A stretch of DNA of 64,000 nucleotides from an uncultured Pelagibacteraceae bacterium (GCA_902558435.1 CACEDU010000001.1:230919-294918), one strand, 5' to 3'. Counted from the stretch's first letter, positions 49,021 through 60,469 are shown. Translations and numbers: made by a program. Notes: a model not told the origin generated them from the letters alone.

Positions 49021-49914
49021 TTAATTATTAATTTTTTGAGGTTCTCTAAGTTTTAAAAAAGAGTGGATGCCTATAGTAGTTATAATTATAATTCCCCCAA
49101 TTATGGTCTGTAGAGTTGGTTGCTCTTTAATAACCAACCAAACCCAAATTGGTCCAATTATAGTTTCAAGTAAGAAAAACAAATTCACTTCCTCAGCAGG
49201 AATAAACCTAGGTGCAATTGTCACCAAAACAAATGGAAGAGCTACACAAACTATGCACATCAAAGGTATATAAATCTGATCAGATCCGATTAAATTGAAA
49301 TTTTCTACAAAAAAGAGGGCAAAAACAGCAACTCCTAATTTTCCCATGACAGCAGATGGCAAAAGATCTCTGTCTTTAGCATATCTTATCAGTACAGCGT
49401 TGACTGCTAAACCTGCAGCGGTAACAAATCCCATAATATTTCCAAAGAGATTTCCTATTTTAATTGAGTCATAGAATATGAATAAAACAGCAAAAAATGT
49501 TATAAAAATAGCTATCCAGGTTCCTTTACTAGGTATCTCTTTTAAAAAAATAGCACCTAAAATTGCAGATAGCATTGGCGATAGTGCAATCATGATCAGG
49601 GTATTAGCTACATTTGTATTTTGAATAGATATTATGAAGGTAATATTGCATATTGAAAAGCTGATAGCATAAAATATGCCAACAGTACCTACTTTGAAAA
49701 ATGCGTTTATGAAATTTTGTCTATAAAATAATAACAGTCCAATAAAAACAACAAAAAAAGGGATTATACCTCTATAAAAAAGCATTCCCCAAGTTTCAAT
49801 GTTAGAAAGTCTAATTAAAAGTGAGTCAGGTGTTATGAACATTACAGCCACAAAAGCTAGCAATGATCCTTTTTTTTGATCAGATAATTTATTCAAGCTT
49901 TTAAACCTTTCCAA
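49021..49914 (-). CDS. EamA/DMT-family transporter
   Basis: NTNVANTLIMIALSPMLSAILGAIFLKEIPS; overlaps gshB end. Confidence 0.9.
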   Translation of the reverse strand: MERFKSLNKLSDQKKGSLLAFVAVMFITPDSLLIRLSNIETWGMLFYRGIIPFFVVFIGLLLFYRQNFINAFFKVGTVGIFYAISFSICNITFIISIQNTNVANTLIMIALSPMLSAILGAIFLKEIPSKGTWIAIFITFFAVLFIFYDSIKIGNLFGNIMGFVTAAGLAVNAVLIRYAKDRDLLPSAVMGKLGVAVFALFFVENFNLIGSDQIYIPLMCIVCVALPFVLVTIAPRFIPAEEVNLFFLLETIIGPIWVWLVIKEQPTLQTIIGGIIIITTIGIHSFLKLREPQKINN

Positions 49915-50819
49915 AATGTCTTAGCAAGATTTATTTTAGATAGGTCGTAGTATGTTTTTAATCCAGTAGGGGAGGTAACATTAATATCTCCATTTAATTG
50001 TTGATCTATAAAGTCTATCCCAGCAAAATAAATATTATCTTTCTTTAATCTTTTACCGATAATTTTTGAAATCCTAATTTCTTTTTTGGTAAGGCTAGTA
50101 AGTTTTGGTTCAGCACCTTTACTCATATTACTTAGATATGAACCTTTCTTAGGAACTCGTGAGATTGCACCACATACTTTTCCATTAATTATAAATACTC
50201 TTTTATCGCCTTTAGATATATTTTTTAAAAATTTTTGAAACATTGAGTGTCCGTTTTTTTTTAAAAAATTTGTAATTAATTTTTTATTAAACTTATTCTT
50301 AATCAAATGTATTTGATTACCTCCATATCCATTAATTGGTTTCATAATTATACTTTTATTCTGTTTATAAAACTTCTTAACTTCTTCAATATTATTTGAA
50401 AATATTGTATTTGGCATATATTTTGTAAATTTTTTCGAATATAATTTTTCAGATACGTTTCTAATGGCTACTGGGTTATTTATTACTCTTGTTTTTTTTA
50501 AATCATCCAAAATGAGAGTGGTAATTAAATATTCTGAGTTAAATGGAGGATCTTGCCTAATTAAAATAAATTTAAGATTTTCAACGTCAATTTTTTGTTT
50601 TTTATAAATTTTATAAAATTTTTTTCTTTCATAATTTAATTTTACAAATACTCCATTTGCATATGTTTTATTTTTGATTATGGATAAGTTTGAAGGAGTA
50701 TAATAAAATATTTTATATCCTAGTTTCTGAGCTTCATTAGCTAAAAATATTGATGTATCAGAAGATATATTAATTTTATCTAATTTATCGCCTTGTATGC
50801 CTATTATTTTATTTGTCAT
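49893..50819 (-). CDS. gshB: Glutathione synthetase (prokaryotic ATP-grasp type)
   Basis: ILIRQDPPFNSEYLITTLILD, IMKPINGYGGNQIHLI, FAGIDFIDQQLNGDINVTSPTGLKTY. Confidence 0.95.
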   Translation of the reverse strand: MTNKIIGIQGDKLDKINISSDTSIFLANEAQKLGYKIFYYTPSNLSIIKNKTYANGVFVKLNYERKKFYKIYKKQKIDVENLKFILIRQDPPFNSEYLITTLILDDLKKTRVINNPVAIRNVSEKLYSKKFTKYMPNTIFSNNIEEVKKFYKQNKSIIMKPINGYGGNQIHLIKNKFNKKLITNFLKKNGHSMFQKFLKNISKGDKRVFIINGKVCGAISRVPKKGSYLSNMSKGAEPKLTSLTKKEIRISKIIGKRLKKDNIYFAGIDFIDQQLNGDINVTSPTGLKTYYDLSKINLAKTFWKGLKA

Positions 50820-52098
50820 ATAAATCTTCTAAATTTTGAAATTTAGAGAATTTATTTATAACATGACTGGCCACTGTTTCTTTGTTATTGATAATATTAT
50901 TTAGATGTTCCAGGTATTTAATTTCGTTTGTACCGCTTTTTCCAATAAAATCTCTCTTTTCTAAGCCTTTTTCAGCAATTTTTAACAAGTTAGAGATCCA
51001 ATAAATCATATCTTTACCCATTAAATTTGTATCAAGTCCTTTCATTGGCGCATCTTTATACGCATTCAATAAATCTTTCTTTTCCCATTTTGAAATAAAT
51101 TCTAATGCTTCGTCTAAATTACCGTATAAAAGACCAGTAAAAAAAGCAGGGCCAGCACAGATACAGTCCCAACCACAAGTATCCATAGATCTTAATTCGA
51201 TATATTGTTTTAATCTATTCTCTGTAAATATAGTACTTAAATGCAATCCAAGATCGTCAATACTTGGCAAAGATTTATTTATTTCTTGAATATTACCATT
51301 CATGTAATCAGAAAATTTATAATTTTTACCAGATAAATATTTATCATTTTTTTTTATAAACAGTATTGGATAATCCATTACAAAATCAGCATATTTTTCA
51401 AAATCAACATTTTCTAAAAAAATTTCTGGAAGGCCACCCCTTGATGTTTCTTGCCATACTTTTGATCGGTATGATAAGTATTTACTATCTTTTTTCTCAA
51501 CTATTGATGAGTTTGCAAAAAGTGCGATACTTAATGGAACTAAACTATTTGCTAATTTAAACTTTTTTATGAAATCATTTTCAGACGTGTAGTCTAGATT
51601 TAGCTGTGTCCCAGATGTTCTATACATCATATCTAAACTGAGAGGTCCGCCTTTAGGCATATCCTTTGTCATTACTTCATATCTTTTTTTAGGATTATTT
51701 GGAATTTCAGACAACTTAGATATTGGATCAAATCCAGCGCTTACTATTTTTAAATCTAATTTTTCAACAACTTGTTTAAGTTCAAACAAATAATTATTTG
51801 CTTCAGAGCAAACTTCATGAATATTATTTAATTGAGCACCTGCAAGCTCAATTTGATTACCTGGTTCTAAAGTTATACTCTTATTATCTTTATTTAACGC
51901 TATAACATTCTCACCTTCATAGGATGGTTTCCAACCAAATTCATATAAAATTTTGAAAATATCTTTAATTGTAGAATAATTAATTCTTTTATTATTCTTC
52001 TTATAGAAAAGGAATTTTTCGTGCTCAACGCCTATTTTGGAATTTATAGGCTCTTTAATTCCAGATTTAAAATAATCTATTATATTATCTTTATTCAT
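50809..52098 (-). CDS. gshA: Glutamate--cysteine ligase (plant/alphaproteobacterial type)
   Basis: IGVEHEKFLF, SITLEPGNQIELAGAQL, MYRTSGTQLNLDY, YIELRSMDTCGWDC. Confidence 0.95.
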   Translation of the reverse strand: MNKDNIIDYFKSGIKEPINSKIGVEHEKFLFYKKNNKRINYSTIKDIFKILYEFGWKPSYEGENVIALNKDNKSITLEPGNQIELAGAQLNNIHEVCSEANNYLFELKQVVEKLDLKIVSAGFDPISKLSEIPNNPKKRYEVMTKDMPKGGPLSLDMMYRTSGTQLNLDYTSENDFIKKFKLANSLVPLSIALFANSSIVEKKDSKYLSYRSKVWQETSRGGLPEIFLENVDFEKYADFVMDYPILFIKKNDKYLSGKNYKFSDYMNGNIQEINKSLPSIDDLGLHLSTIFTENRLKQYIELRSMDTCGWDCICAGPAFFTGLLYGNLDEALEFISKWEKKDLLNAYKDAPMKGLDTNLMGKDMIYWISNLLKIAEKGLEKRDFIGKSGTNEIKYLEHLNNIINNKETVASHVINKFSKFQNLEDLYDK

Positions 52099-52107
52099 AT
52101 TAATTAT

Positions 52108-54048
52108 TTAATAACTCTTACTTAGATATTCAACAGCCTCGTTTATGTTAGTTAATTTGTTAGAACAAGTTTGGTTTTTACATACAATAACACTAGGTTT
52201 TGTATCATTATTTAATTGGTAAACAAATGTTGCAACTCCTAGATATTCTTTTTGTAAATAAAGCTGTATTTCTTTAATAGACTGGGATGTTCCACTGAAT
52301 GTGAATGATAAGCTATTATCGCAAATATCTAGGGTTTTAATAAAGCTAAACATTTGTGAATAATAAGAGTTTAAAACCTGATGAAATGATTTTTTAAGAA
52401 CCTCATTTCTTTCAGACCATATTTTATCATTTGTAATTGAATATAATTTATTTGAAATTAGTAGATAAACACTATTACCATTTGGTATATTGCTATCGTT
52501 TAAGTCTAGTGGACTTGCAAACAAATCATTATCTTTAATAATATTTTTCTGGAATAGTTGTGTTTCTTTATTAAAGAATAATTCCCAAGTATCATTCATT
52601 ATCTTTATTGATTTTTCTAAAGCCTTTTTGTCAGCATTAACTTCATATAGCGTTATCATGAGTAAAGCATAATATACATAGTCCTCAAGAAAAGTTTCTA
52701 TCTCTTTATTTTCATAACAATGAATAATTTTTTGATGCAATTTTGTATTTAATATTTCAATTGTTTCTATCGTGTTATTTTTTAAATCTTCATCATCTAA
52801 ATATACTGACGTTTTGAGAAGAACTTGGAGCATATATGCATTTAAATCAGTTTGAGATTTATCATCAAAAAATGGTTTTACTCTTTTTCTTCTAATATTA
52901 AGTAATTTATTTTTTATTTGGTCCAGGTTATTTTTACCTTCGTCAGGAATTAAAGTCTTTTCCACCAAAATGTTATTACCTTCAAAATTACCGCTTTCCG
53001 AAATTTCGAATTTATTTTCTAGTAATTTAATATCTTCTTTTAAAAGATTTTTTAATTCCTCATATGACCAAACATAATATTTTCCTTCAACACCCTCGCT
53101 GTCAGCATCATATGCTGAACCATATAATTTTTCGTTATTTTTAAAATTATTATTAAAATAATGAATGGTTTGCAAAAGTTTATCTTTAAAATAATTATTT
53201 TTTGTATTTTGATAAAATTTAGTCAAAAGATCTATAAACTGAATATTATCATAGAGCATTTTCTCAAAATGAGGAATTATCCATTTTTCATCTACGGCGT
53301 ACCTTGAGATTCCACCATCAAGATGATCATAAATTCCTTTTGAGCAAAGGTTGGTAAGCAAAGTTTCAACAGGTTTAAAATAGTTCATATTTTTAGTCTT
53401 TAAATAAAAATAAAACATTGCATCAAATAAATAAAATTGTGGAAACTTTGGAGCTCCTTTAAAGCTGCCGTTACTTTCATCTAGATAATTGATAATTTTT
53501 TCAACAAATGGCTCGAGAGGTTGGTTCAAAACTGCAGATCTTTGATTAATTTTTGAAAAAATATCTTTTACTTGAGGGGCTTGAGCTAAGATTTTTTCTC
53601 TATTCCCTTTGTAAACATTGTGAACATTATTTAAGACTTTTTTAAAATCTGGTCTTCCTTGAATTTCTTTTGGTGGGAAATATGTTCCACCTGTAAAAGG
53701 CACACCATTTTCATCTAAAAACATTGATAATGGCCATCCTCCCTGAGCACCAGTTAATATTGATAAACTTTTTTGAAAAACATAATCTAAATCTGGCCTT
53801 TCTTCTCTATCAACTTTAATATTTATAAATTTTTCATTCATAAGTTTGGCAGTTTCCTCATTTTCAAAGCTTTCATGTGCCATAACATGGCACCAATGAC
53901 AGCTAGCGTATCCAACGCTTAAAAATATTGGTTTTTTTTCCTTTTTTGCTTTTTCTAGAGTTTCTTTATTCCATGGAAACCAATCAACAGGATTGTCTTT
54001 ATGTTGTTGAAGGTAAGGGCTTTTCTCGTTTTTTAAAATATTAGACAA
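52108..54048 (-). CDS. DUF255 thioredoxin-domain protein (YyaL/SPATA20-like)
   Basis: [77 protein letters not shown] at 54048 is the likely start. Confidence 0.93.
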   Translation of the reverse strand: MSNILKNEKSPYLQQHKDNPVDWFPWNKETLEKAKKEKKPIFLSVGYASCHWCHVMAHESFENEETAKLMNEKFINIKVDREERPDLDYVFQKSLSILTGAQGGWPLSMFLDENGVPFTGGTYFPPKEIQGRPDFKKVLNNVHNVYKGNREKILAQAPQVKDIFSKINQRSAVLNQPLEPFVEKIINYLDESNGSFKGAPKFPQFYLFDAMFYFYLKTKNMNYFKPVETLLTNLCSKGIYDHLDGGISRYAVDEKWIIPHFEKMLYDNIQFIDLLTKFYQNTKNNYFKDKLLQTIHYFNNNFKNNEKLYGSAYDADSEGVEGKYYVWSYEELKNLLKEDIKLLENKFEISESGNFEGNNILVEKTLIPDEGKNNLDQIKNKLLNIRRKRVKPFFDDKSQTDLNAYMLQVLLKTSVYLDDEDLKNNTIETIEILNTKLHQKIIHCYENKEIETFLEDYVYYALLMITLYEVNADKKALEKSIKIMNDTWELFFNKETQLFQKNIIKDNDLFASPLDLNDSNIPNGNSVYLLISNKLYSITNDKIWSERNEVLKKSFHQVLNSYYSQMFSFIKTLDICDNSLSFTFSGTSQSIKEIQLYLQKEYLGVATFVYQLNNDTKPSVIVCKNQTCSNKLTNINEAVEYLSKSY

Positions 54049-54049
54049 T

Positions 54050-54607
54050 TTAGTGATGATAGAAAGGTTTTCTTGCAAAAATATTTCTAACCATTGGCTC
54101 AAATTCTTTTAAAGTCATTGATTTGTAACCTGGATCAAATGACGCTTGGTCATAATTTTCACAAAAATCTATTGTTGCTTGATAATGTTCAGCATCTTTA
54201 TATTTTTCTCTAGCATTTTTATCTCCACCTAAATGTTCAGCAGAATAATAAGTTTGAAATAAACCATGGTGCAAAATAATCCAGTAAGTTTTCTCTGAGA
54301 CATATGGTTTGATTACTGATGCTGCATATTGTGAATGATTCATTGGAGCCAACTCGTCTCCAAGATCATGTAATAACGTGGCTACTACCATTTCCTCACT
54401 TTCTCCATTCTTATAAGCTCGGGTAGCTGCTTGTAATGCATGTTCTAGTCTTGTTACTTGATATCCTTCTAAAGTAGTAGTCTGTGATGCCAAATATTTT
54501 AAAACTCTGTCCGCAGTTTTTCTTTCATACTGACTTTCTAACCTTTCTAAAAGCTGATAGTCATCTTTTGTACCATTTTTCATTTCAGTAAAACTTACTT
54601 TTTTCAT
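54050..54607 (-). CDS. HD-domain protein (phosphohydrolase or diiron-oxygenase-like)
   Basis: [60 protein letters not shown]. Confidence 0.8.
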   Translation of the reverse strand: MKKVSFTEMKNGTKDDYQLLERLESQYERKTADRVLKYLASQTTTLEGYQVTRLEHALQAATRAYKNGESEEMVVATLLHDLGDELAPMNHSQYAASVIKPYVSEKTYWIILHHGLFQTYYSAEHLGGDKNAREKYKDAEHYQATIDFCENYDQASFDPGYKSMTLKEFEPMVRNIFARKPFYHH

Positions 54608-54608
54608 A

Positions 54609-56078
54609 TTAATTATTTGATGCAGTACTAAGCAATGATAGTTGTGTTACTTTATCTTCACCAAGTTCATCAATTATTTTTACAGGATATTCTCCTGTAA
54701 AGTGGTGATCTGTCAACTGTGGGTAGTTATTATTTCTTTTATTAAAACCCATTCCTAAATATAAGCCATTTAAGCTTAAAAATTTAAGAGATTTTGCCTT
54801 AATAAATTCACAAATTTCATCTGTAGATTTATTCGCAGCCATGAGTTCTTTTTTAGTAGGTGTATCCACACCGTAAAAATCAGGAAACTTAATTTCAGGG
54901 CTTGCTATTCTAACATGAACTTCTTTTGCGCCAGCATCATAAAGCATTTTAACTATTTTTGATGATGTTGTTCCTCTAACAAGAGAGTCATCAACTAGTA
55001 TTATTTCTTTATTTTTAATCACAGAAATATTTGGATTTAATTTCAATTTAACTCCGAGGCTCCTAATTTGTTGTGAAGGTTCAATAAAAGTTCTACCTAC
55101 ATAATGATTTCTAATTAAACCTAAGTCAAATTTAAGTCTTTTTTCTTCGGCATATCCTAATGCTGCAGCATTTCCTGAATCTGGAACTGGCACAACTAAA
55201 TCTGCTTTAATATCATCTTCTTTTGCTAATTCTGCGCCAAAATTTTTTCTATATTCATAAGCTGTTTTGCCATTTAAAATACTATCTGGTCTTGAAAAAT
55301 ATATGTATTCAAAAACACAAGGTCTAATTTTTCTAGGTGGAAAAGGTTTAACACTTTTTAGTTCATCATTTTCAATGTAAACAATTTCTCCATTTTCTAC
55401 CTCTCTAACGAACTTAGCTCCAATTATATCAAAGGCACATGTTTCAGATGCGAGAACGTATGAGTTTTTTAGCTTACCAATAACCAATGGTCTTATTCCA
55501 TAAGGATCTCTTACACCAATAAGTGTATTTTGTGTCATCATTACAAGTGCATAACCACCTTGGATTTGAAATATAGCATCTATAATTTTGTCTATAGTTT
55601 TCACTCTTTTAGACTTAGCTATTAATTGAACAATAGTCTCTGTATCTGATGTTGTATAAAAAATTGCTCCCTCTTGAACTAACTTATTTCTTAAAGTAAT
55701 AGCATTTGTTAGATTACCATTATGGGCAACTCCTATACCCCCTGCATTTGTATCAGCAAAAAAAGGCTGAACATTTCTTAAAGCAGTTCCACCAGTTGTT
55801 GAGTAACGATTATGACCTATTGCATTTTTTCCAGGAAGTTTTTTAATAACTTTTTCATCATTAAAGTTATCTCCAACCAAACCAAATCTTTTTTCAGAAT
55901 GATATTTTTCACCATCGTATGAAACAATTCCACAACCCTCTTGTCCTCTATGTTGAAGAGCATGAAGACCTAAAGCAGTTAGAGTAGATGCATCATTAGA
56001 ATTACTTATCCCAAAAACGGCGCATTCTTCTTTTACCTTAGGATCATATATCTTGAACTTTTTCTTTAGTTTCATCAT
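54609..56078 (-). CDS. purF: Amidophosphoribosyltransferase
   Basis: ECAVFGISNSNDAS, ALQHRGQEGCGIVS, GHNRYSTTGG, IILVDDSLVRGTTSSKIVKML. Confidence 0.98.
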   Translation of the reverse strand: MMKLKKKFKIYDPKVKEECAVFGISNSNDASTLTALGLHALQHRGQEGCGIVSYDGEKYHSEKRFGLVGDNFNDEKVIKKLPGKNAIGHNRYSTTGGTALRNVQPFFADTNAGGIGVAHNGNLTNAITLRNKLVQEGAIFYTTSDTETIVQLIAKSKRVKTIDKIIDAIFQIQGGYALVMMTQNTLIGVRDPYGIRPLVIGKLKNSYVLASETCAFDIIGAKFVREVENGEIVYIENDELKSVKPFPPRKIRPCVFEYIYFSRPDSILNGKTAYEYRKNFGAELAKEDDIKADLVVPVPDSGNAAALGYAEEKRLKFDLGLIRNHYVGRTFIEPSQQIRSLGVKLKLNPNISVIKNKEIILVDDSLVRGTTSSKIVKMLYDAGAKEVHVRIASPEIKFPDFYGVDTPTKKELMAANKSTDEICEFIKAKSLKFLSLNGLYLGMGFNKRNNNYPQLTDHHFTGEYPVKIIDELGEDKVTQLSLLSTASNN

Positions 56079-56589
56079 AATCTTTTTTGTCTGGGAATTC
56101 TTTTATAAGATAGTTACTGCCTTTTTCAACCCATGCATATGTAAAAGCATCATCCAAGTTAATTGGCCATTTTTTATGATTATAGACTATATTTATGGTT
56201 GTATAAATACATACTACAATAATGTAAGCTCTTATAAAGCCAAAAAAGAAACCAAAGATTCTATCTAAATTACCCAAAACAGAGTATGTGATTGCTCTAT
56301 TAATTCCTTTGTTAATTAATAAAATTAAGAAAATAATTATTATATACAATCCTATGCCAACAACCAGATCAAGAACATATTCACTATCAATAATATCTTT
56401 TAAATATGGTTTTGCTTTTGGAAATAAGAAAAGAGTAAGTACGTAAGCTAAAAGCCACTTAGAGGCTGACAAAATACTTAACACAAAACCCTTTTTTGTA
56501 CATTTAATTAATGAGAGAATCGTAAAAAATAAGTAAACAATATCAAATGTGTATAACTCACTGAATATGTCTTTTAATGTCTCTATCAC
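56044..56589 (-). CDS. cvpA: CvpA family protein
   Basis: Four-TM small protein upstream of purF: FTILSLIKCTKKGFVLSILSASKWLLAYVLTLFLFPKAKPYL, LDRIFGFFFGFIRAYII. Confidence 0.88.
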   Translation of the reverse strand: MIETLKDIFSELYTFDIVYLFFTILSLIKCTKKGFVLSILSASKWLLAYVLTLFLFPKAKPYLKDIIDSEYVLDLVVGIGLYIIIIFLILLINKGINRAITYSVLGNLDRIFGFFFGFIRAYIIVVCIYTTINIVYNHKKWPINLDDAFTYAWVEKGSNYLIKEFPDKKDYDETKEKVQDI

Positions 56590-58962
56590 TTATTTTATTT
56601 TGAAAGGTTTAAATACTAAAAGAAGAGATGGTAATAATGTTAAGACAGATATCATAGCTAACAACATCGCAATTCCAGTAAAGACACCAAAATAAATTGT
56701 GGGAATAAAATTAGATAAAATTAAAATAGAAAAACCAAATACAATTGTGATTGATGTATTGAGTATCGCTATTCCAACTGTCGAATGACAATATTTGATA
56801 GTTTTATTGTAATCTTTAAAATTAACCAATTCTTCTTTAAATCTATAAATATAGTGAATACTGTTGTCTACTGCTATTCCAATTGTAATAGCTGCAATAG
56901 TTATAGTCATCATATCTAGAGGTATTCCTGCCAAACCTATTATTCCTAAAATAAAAAAAGCTGCAATAAAATTGGGAACTACACCTATAAGTGAAATTTT
57001 AATGTTTCTAAAAAGAATTAAAAACATAATTAAAATACCAATCATTACAAAACCTAAAGTTAATATTTGAGACTTAAATAAACTTTGTAGTAAATTATTA
57101 AATAATATTAAAACTCCACCAAGTTTAAATTCATTTTTTTTAATACCTAATTTATTTTCTAGATCAAAATTTATTTTATTAATGAGTTCATTTCTTCTTA
57201 ATCCATCTAATGAATCTTTTATCCTCAAACTTATTCTAGCTTCAGAGTCTTCAATTGAAATATACGGATCTATAATCTCTTTTTTAATTAAGTCAGGTAT
57301 CTTTGTATAAAGAACACCCATTTCCAATGTACCAAGTGGTTTATTATTATTTAATTTAGTTGCTACTTCAATAATTGAGGAAAAAGATAAAACTTTCCCA
57401 GTTGCCTCAATATTATCAAGATAATTATGAACTCTTTTTATTTTATCTATTTTATCTTTAGTAAACCAATATTTCTCATCATTTTCATCTTCATCACCCC
57501 AATCATTTTCCTCATCTTTCTCTTCATCTTTTGTGGCCGGAAATTTCAAAATAACTTCTAAAGGAGTTGTTCCACCAAGTTTTTCATCAATCAATTTCAT
57601 ACCTTGGTATATTTCTGTTTTTTTATTAAAATAATTTATAAAACTATTCTCTACCTCCAATTTAGAAATTCCAAAAATACTTAAAAAAATAACGATTATA
57701 GTTAATCCAAATATACAATTTTTATTATCAAGGGCTAGATTTCCAAAATAATTTGTAATTTTTGATCCCTCATTTTTTGTTAAGGCTATATTAGAGCCCT
57801 GCGTAAAACTAATTAATGTCGGAAGAAGTGTAAATGTTGTTAAAAGAGATGTTATTAATCCAAAAGTCATCATCCAGCCAAAATCTATTATGGGTTTTAT
57901 TTCACTAAATATTAAAGACATAAATGCACATATAGTTGTTATCACGGTATAAAAGATTGGCCATATCATTTTTCTTGTTGTTAAAATTAAAATTTCAAAT
58001 TTTTTTTTATTTGGAAATTGTTTTATCAATTGCAAATATCTTGTACTCATATGAATATTCATCGCCATTGTTAAAATTAACATTAATGCAATAAAGTTTG
58101 AAGAAATCACTGTAACTTTCCACCCAACAAATCCAAGAAATCCTACCATTAAGACAACAGAAAAGAAGCAACTACTTATTGGTATTATTATCCATATTAA
58201 TTTTCTAAAAACGTACCAAAGTGTTATAATAATAAAAGCTAATACCCCTATACCAAAAGCAATAATATCATTTTTTATAAATGTCATCATATCGTCAGCT
58301 ATCATAGGAATACCACCAAGATAAATTTCTGTGTTTTGATTATATTTTTTTATTACTTCTCTTATTTCTAAAATATTTTTGTGCCTCTCTTTTTTTGACT
58401 TATCCTTTATTATTTCCAACTCTTTTTTTGACTTATTTTTTATTTCCTCATTATTAGGTTTTATATAAACAATTATCCCGCTTGTTCTGCCATCTTCGCT
58501 AATAACAAAATTTCTAAATACAGGACTATTTAAAATTTCATTGAAACCTCTATCTTTATCTATATTTTCACTCTTTAATGTTTTAAAATTTTGAATTCGA
58601 TCAACCAAACTATCATCAGTTGCATCTAGCAAAGGAACATCTAGTAAAGTAATAACATTGTGGACCCAATTTAAATTCTGTAAATCATTTTTAAGTTCAA
58701 AAAGATTTTTAATTGACTCTTCCGAAACCATTTTATTTTTTGGGGAGTATGTGAGTACTAAAAATTCCTTAGCACCATATCGTTCATTAATTTCATTCAA
58801 ATATTTCAAATCTGGATCATTTTCTAATAGCAACGTCTCAGAACTAGCATCTAATCGAAAATCTTTTGAATAATAAAAAGCTAAAAGTAATATGATTAAA
58901 AGTAATGAGAAAATTGACCTTGGTTTCTCTATTATATTTTTTTGATAAAAATTAGCTAACAT
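56590..58962 (-). CDS. RND/MMPL-family exporter
   Basis: YLNEINERYGAKEFLVLTYSPK; TM blocks with AMNIHMSTRYL and ITIGIAVDNSIHYIYRFKEE. Confidence 0.9.
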   Translation of the reverse strand: MLANFYQKNIIEKPRSIFSLLLIILLLAFYYSKDFRLDASSETLLLENDPDLKYLNEINERYGAKEFLVLTYSPKNKMVSEESIKNLFELKNDLQNLNWVHNVITLLDVPLLDATDDSLVDRIQNFKTLKSENIDKDRGFNEILNSPVFRNFVISEDGRTSGIIVYIKPNNEEIKNKSKKELEIIKDKSKKERHKNILEIREVIKKYNQNTEIYLGGIPMIADDMMTFIKNDIIAFGIGVLAFIIITLWYVFRKLIWIIIPISSCFFSVVLMVGFLGFVGWKVTVISSNFIALMLILTMAMNIHMSTRYLQLIKQFPNKKKFEILILTTRKMIWPIFYTVITTICAFMSLIFSEIKPIIDFGWMMTFGLITSLLTTFTLLPTLISFTQGSNIALTKNEGSKITNYFGNLALDNKNCIFGLTIIVIFLSIFGISKLEVENSFINYFNKKTEIYQGMKLIDEKLGGTTPLEVILKFPATKDEEKDEENDWGDEDENDEKYWFTKDKIDKIKRVHNYLDNIEATGKVLSFSSIIEVATKLNNNKPLGTLEMGVLYTKIPDLIKKEIIDPYISIEDSEARISLRIKDSLDGLRRNELINKINFDLENKLGIKKNEFKLGGVLILFNNLLQSLFKSQILTLGFVMIGILIMFLILFRNIKISLIGVVPNFIAAFFILGIIGLAGIPLDMMTITIAAITIGIAVDNSIHYIYRFKEELVNFKDYNKTIKYCHSTVGIAILNTSITIVFGFSILILSNFIPTIYFGVFTGIAMLLAMISVLTLLPSLLLVFKPFKIK

Positions 58963-58987
58963 TAGTTATTAGCTTTTATAATTTATA

Positions 58988-60403
58988 TTAATTATTTTGA
59001 ATATCCTTAAATTTGGTAAACATTTCCTCGAATTCAAGTAAAATAGTACCAGTCGGACCATGTCTTTGTTTTAATATAAGAAGTTCTGCCAAATGAGAAA
59101 TTTCATTCATTTTTGCCTGCCATTCTGCGTGTTCTACAGTCGCCGGTCTTGGTTCTTTATTTTTTAAATAATATGACTCTCTAAATACGAACATAACAAC
59201 ATCTGCATCTTGTTCAATTGATCCTGACTCTCTTAAATCTGAAAGCTGTGGCTTTTTATCATCTCTTTGTTCAACTGCTCTTGACAATTGTGAAAGAGCC
59301 AAAACTGGAACAGATAATTCTTTAGCTAGCGCTTTTAAACCCTGAGTTATTTCAGATATTTCCTGAACACGTCCGTCCTTAAAACTTGTTCCTTTCATTA
59401 ATTGAATATAATCAATAACAATCATATCCAGTCCATGTATTCTTTTTATTCTTCTCGCTCGATTACTAAGAGCTGCTATGGAAATTGCTGGGGTTTCATC
59501 AATAAATAGAGGAAGTTCAGCAATATTTTTTGAGGTTTCTATAAATTTATCAAACTGATCCTCTGAAATTTTTCCTCTTCTAATATCATTAGATTTAATT
59601 CTTGATTGTTCTGCTAGAATTCTTGTTGATAGTTGTTCAGAAGACATTTCTAACGAAAAAAAAGCTACACAAGATTTTTCTCCTTTCTCTTGAATATTTT
59701 TTGCTGCATGAAATGCTATATTAGTCGCTAACGCTGTTTTACCCATTGAAGGTCTACCAGCAATTATTATTAAATCTGATTTATGCATACCACCCAATCT
59801 ATCGTCAAGGTCTCTGAGTCCGGAGGGCACACCAACTATGCCTTCTTCATTTTTATATGCATTTGATGCCATCTCAATTGTTTGTCTCATAGCTTCATCG
59901 AATTTAATAATTGAAGAACTAAAAGAACCTTTTTCAGCTAAATCAAATAAAGATTTTTCAAAGTTTTCTATGATTTTTTGGCCATCATTATTGAGGTCAT
60001 TGAGTTTTGCAGTATCAATAATATTGTCAGAAATTTTTATCAATTCTCTTTTCACATACAAGTCATATATAAGTTTAGAATATTCAATGCTTTGTCTTGA
60101 TGAAGTTGAAAATTTTGTAATTTTTACAAGATACTCAGGAATATTTAAATCATCTTTTTCATTTTCAAAATGATTTTTAAGTGTAATTGGATTAGCTAAC
60201 ATACCTTTATAAATCAAGTTCTCAATTGCACTAAAAATCTTTTGGTGCATTGGATCGTAAAAATTTTTAGAAGAAATTAAAATATTAATTTCATCAAAAA
60301 TTTCATTTGATAGTAAAATAGAGCCTATAACTGACTGCTCTGCCTCTATGTTATTTGGGAGTTCTTCAAGTTTATTTTTTACTATATTTAAAGATTGAGA
60401 CAT
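58988..60403 (-). CDS. dnaB: Replicative DNA helicase
   Basis: LPNNIEAEQSVIGSILLSNE, LIIAGRPSMGKTALATNIAFHAA, IVIDYIQLMKG, LSDLRESGSIEQDADVVMFVFRE. Confidence 0.98.
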   Translation of the reverse strand: MSQSLNIVKNKLEELPNNIEAEQSVIGSILLSNEIFDEINILISSKNFYDPMHQKIFSAIENLIYKGMLANPITLKNHFENEKDDLNIPEYLVKITKFSTSSRQSIEYSKLIYDLYVKRELIKISDNIIDTAKLNDLNNDGQKIIENFEKSLFDLAEKGSFSSSIIKFDEAMRQTIEMASNAYKNEEGIVGVPSGLRDLDDRLGGMHKSDLIIIAGRPSMGKTALATNIAFHAAKNIQEKGEKSCVAFFSLEMSSEQLSTRILAEQSRIKSNDIRRGKISEDQFDKFIETSKNIAELPLFIDETPAISIAALSNRARRIKRIHGLDMIVIDYIQLMKGTSFKDGRVQEISEITQGLKALAKELSVPVLALSQLSRAVEQRDDKKPQLSDLRESGSIEQDADVVMFVFRESYYLKNKEPRPATVEHAEWQAKMNEISHLAELLILKQRHGPTGTILLEFEEMFTKFKDIQNN

Positions 60404-60469
60404 GACTAAATCTATAAAATATTAATAAAATAACAATTCTTAATTAAGACTGGGGAAAATAATGTATAA

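Noticed and set aside
59838-60173. 111-aa ORF antisense to dnaB
   Set aside because: Ser/Phe-rich shadow of dnaB.
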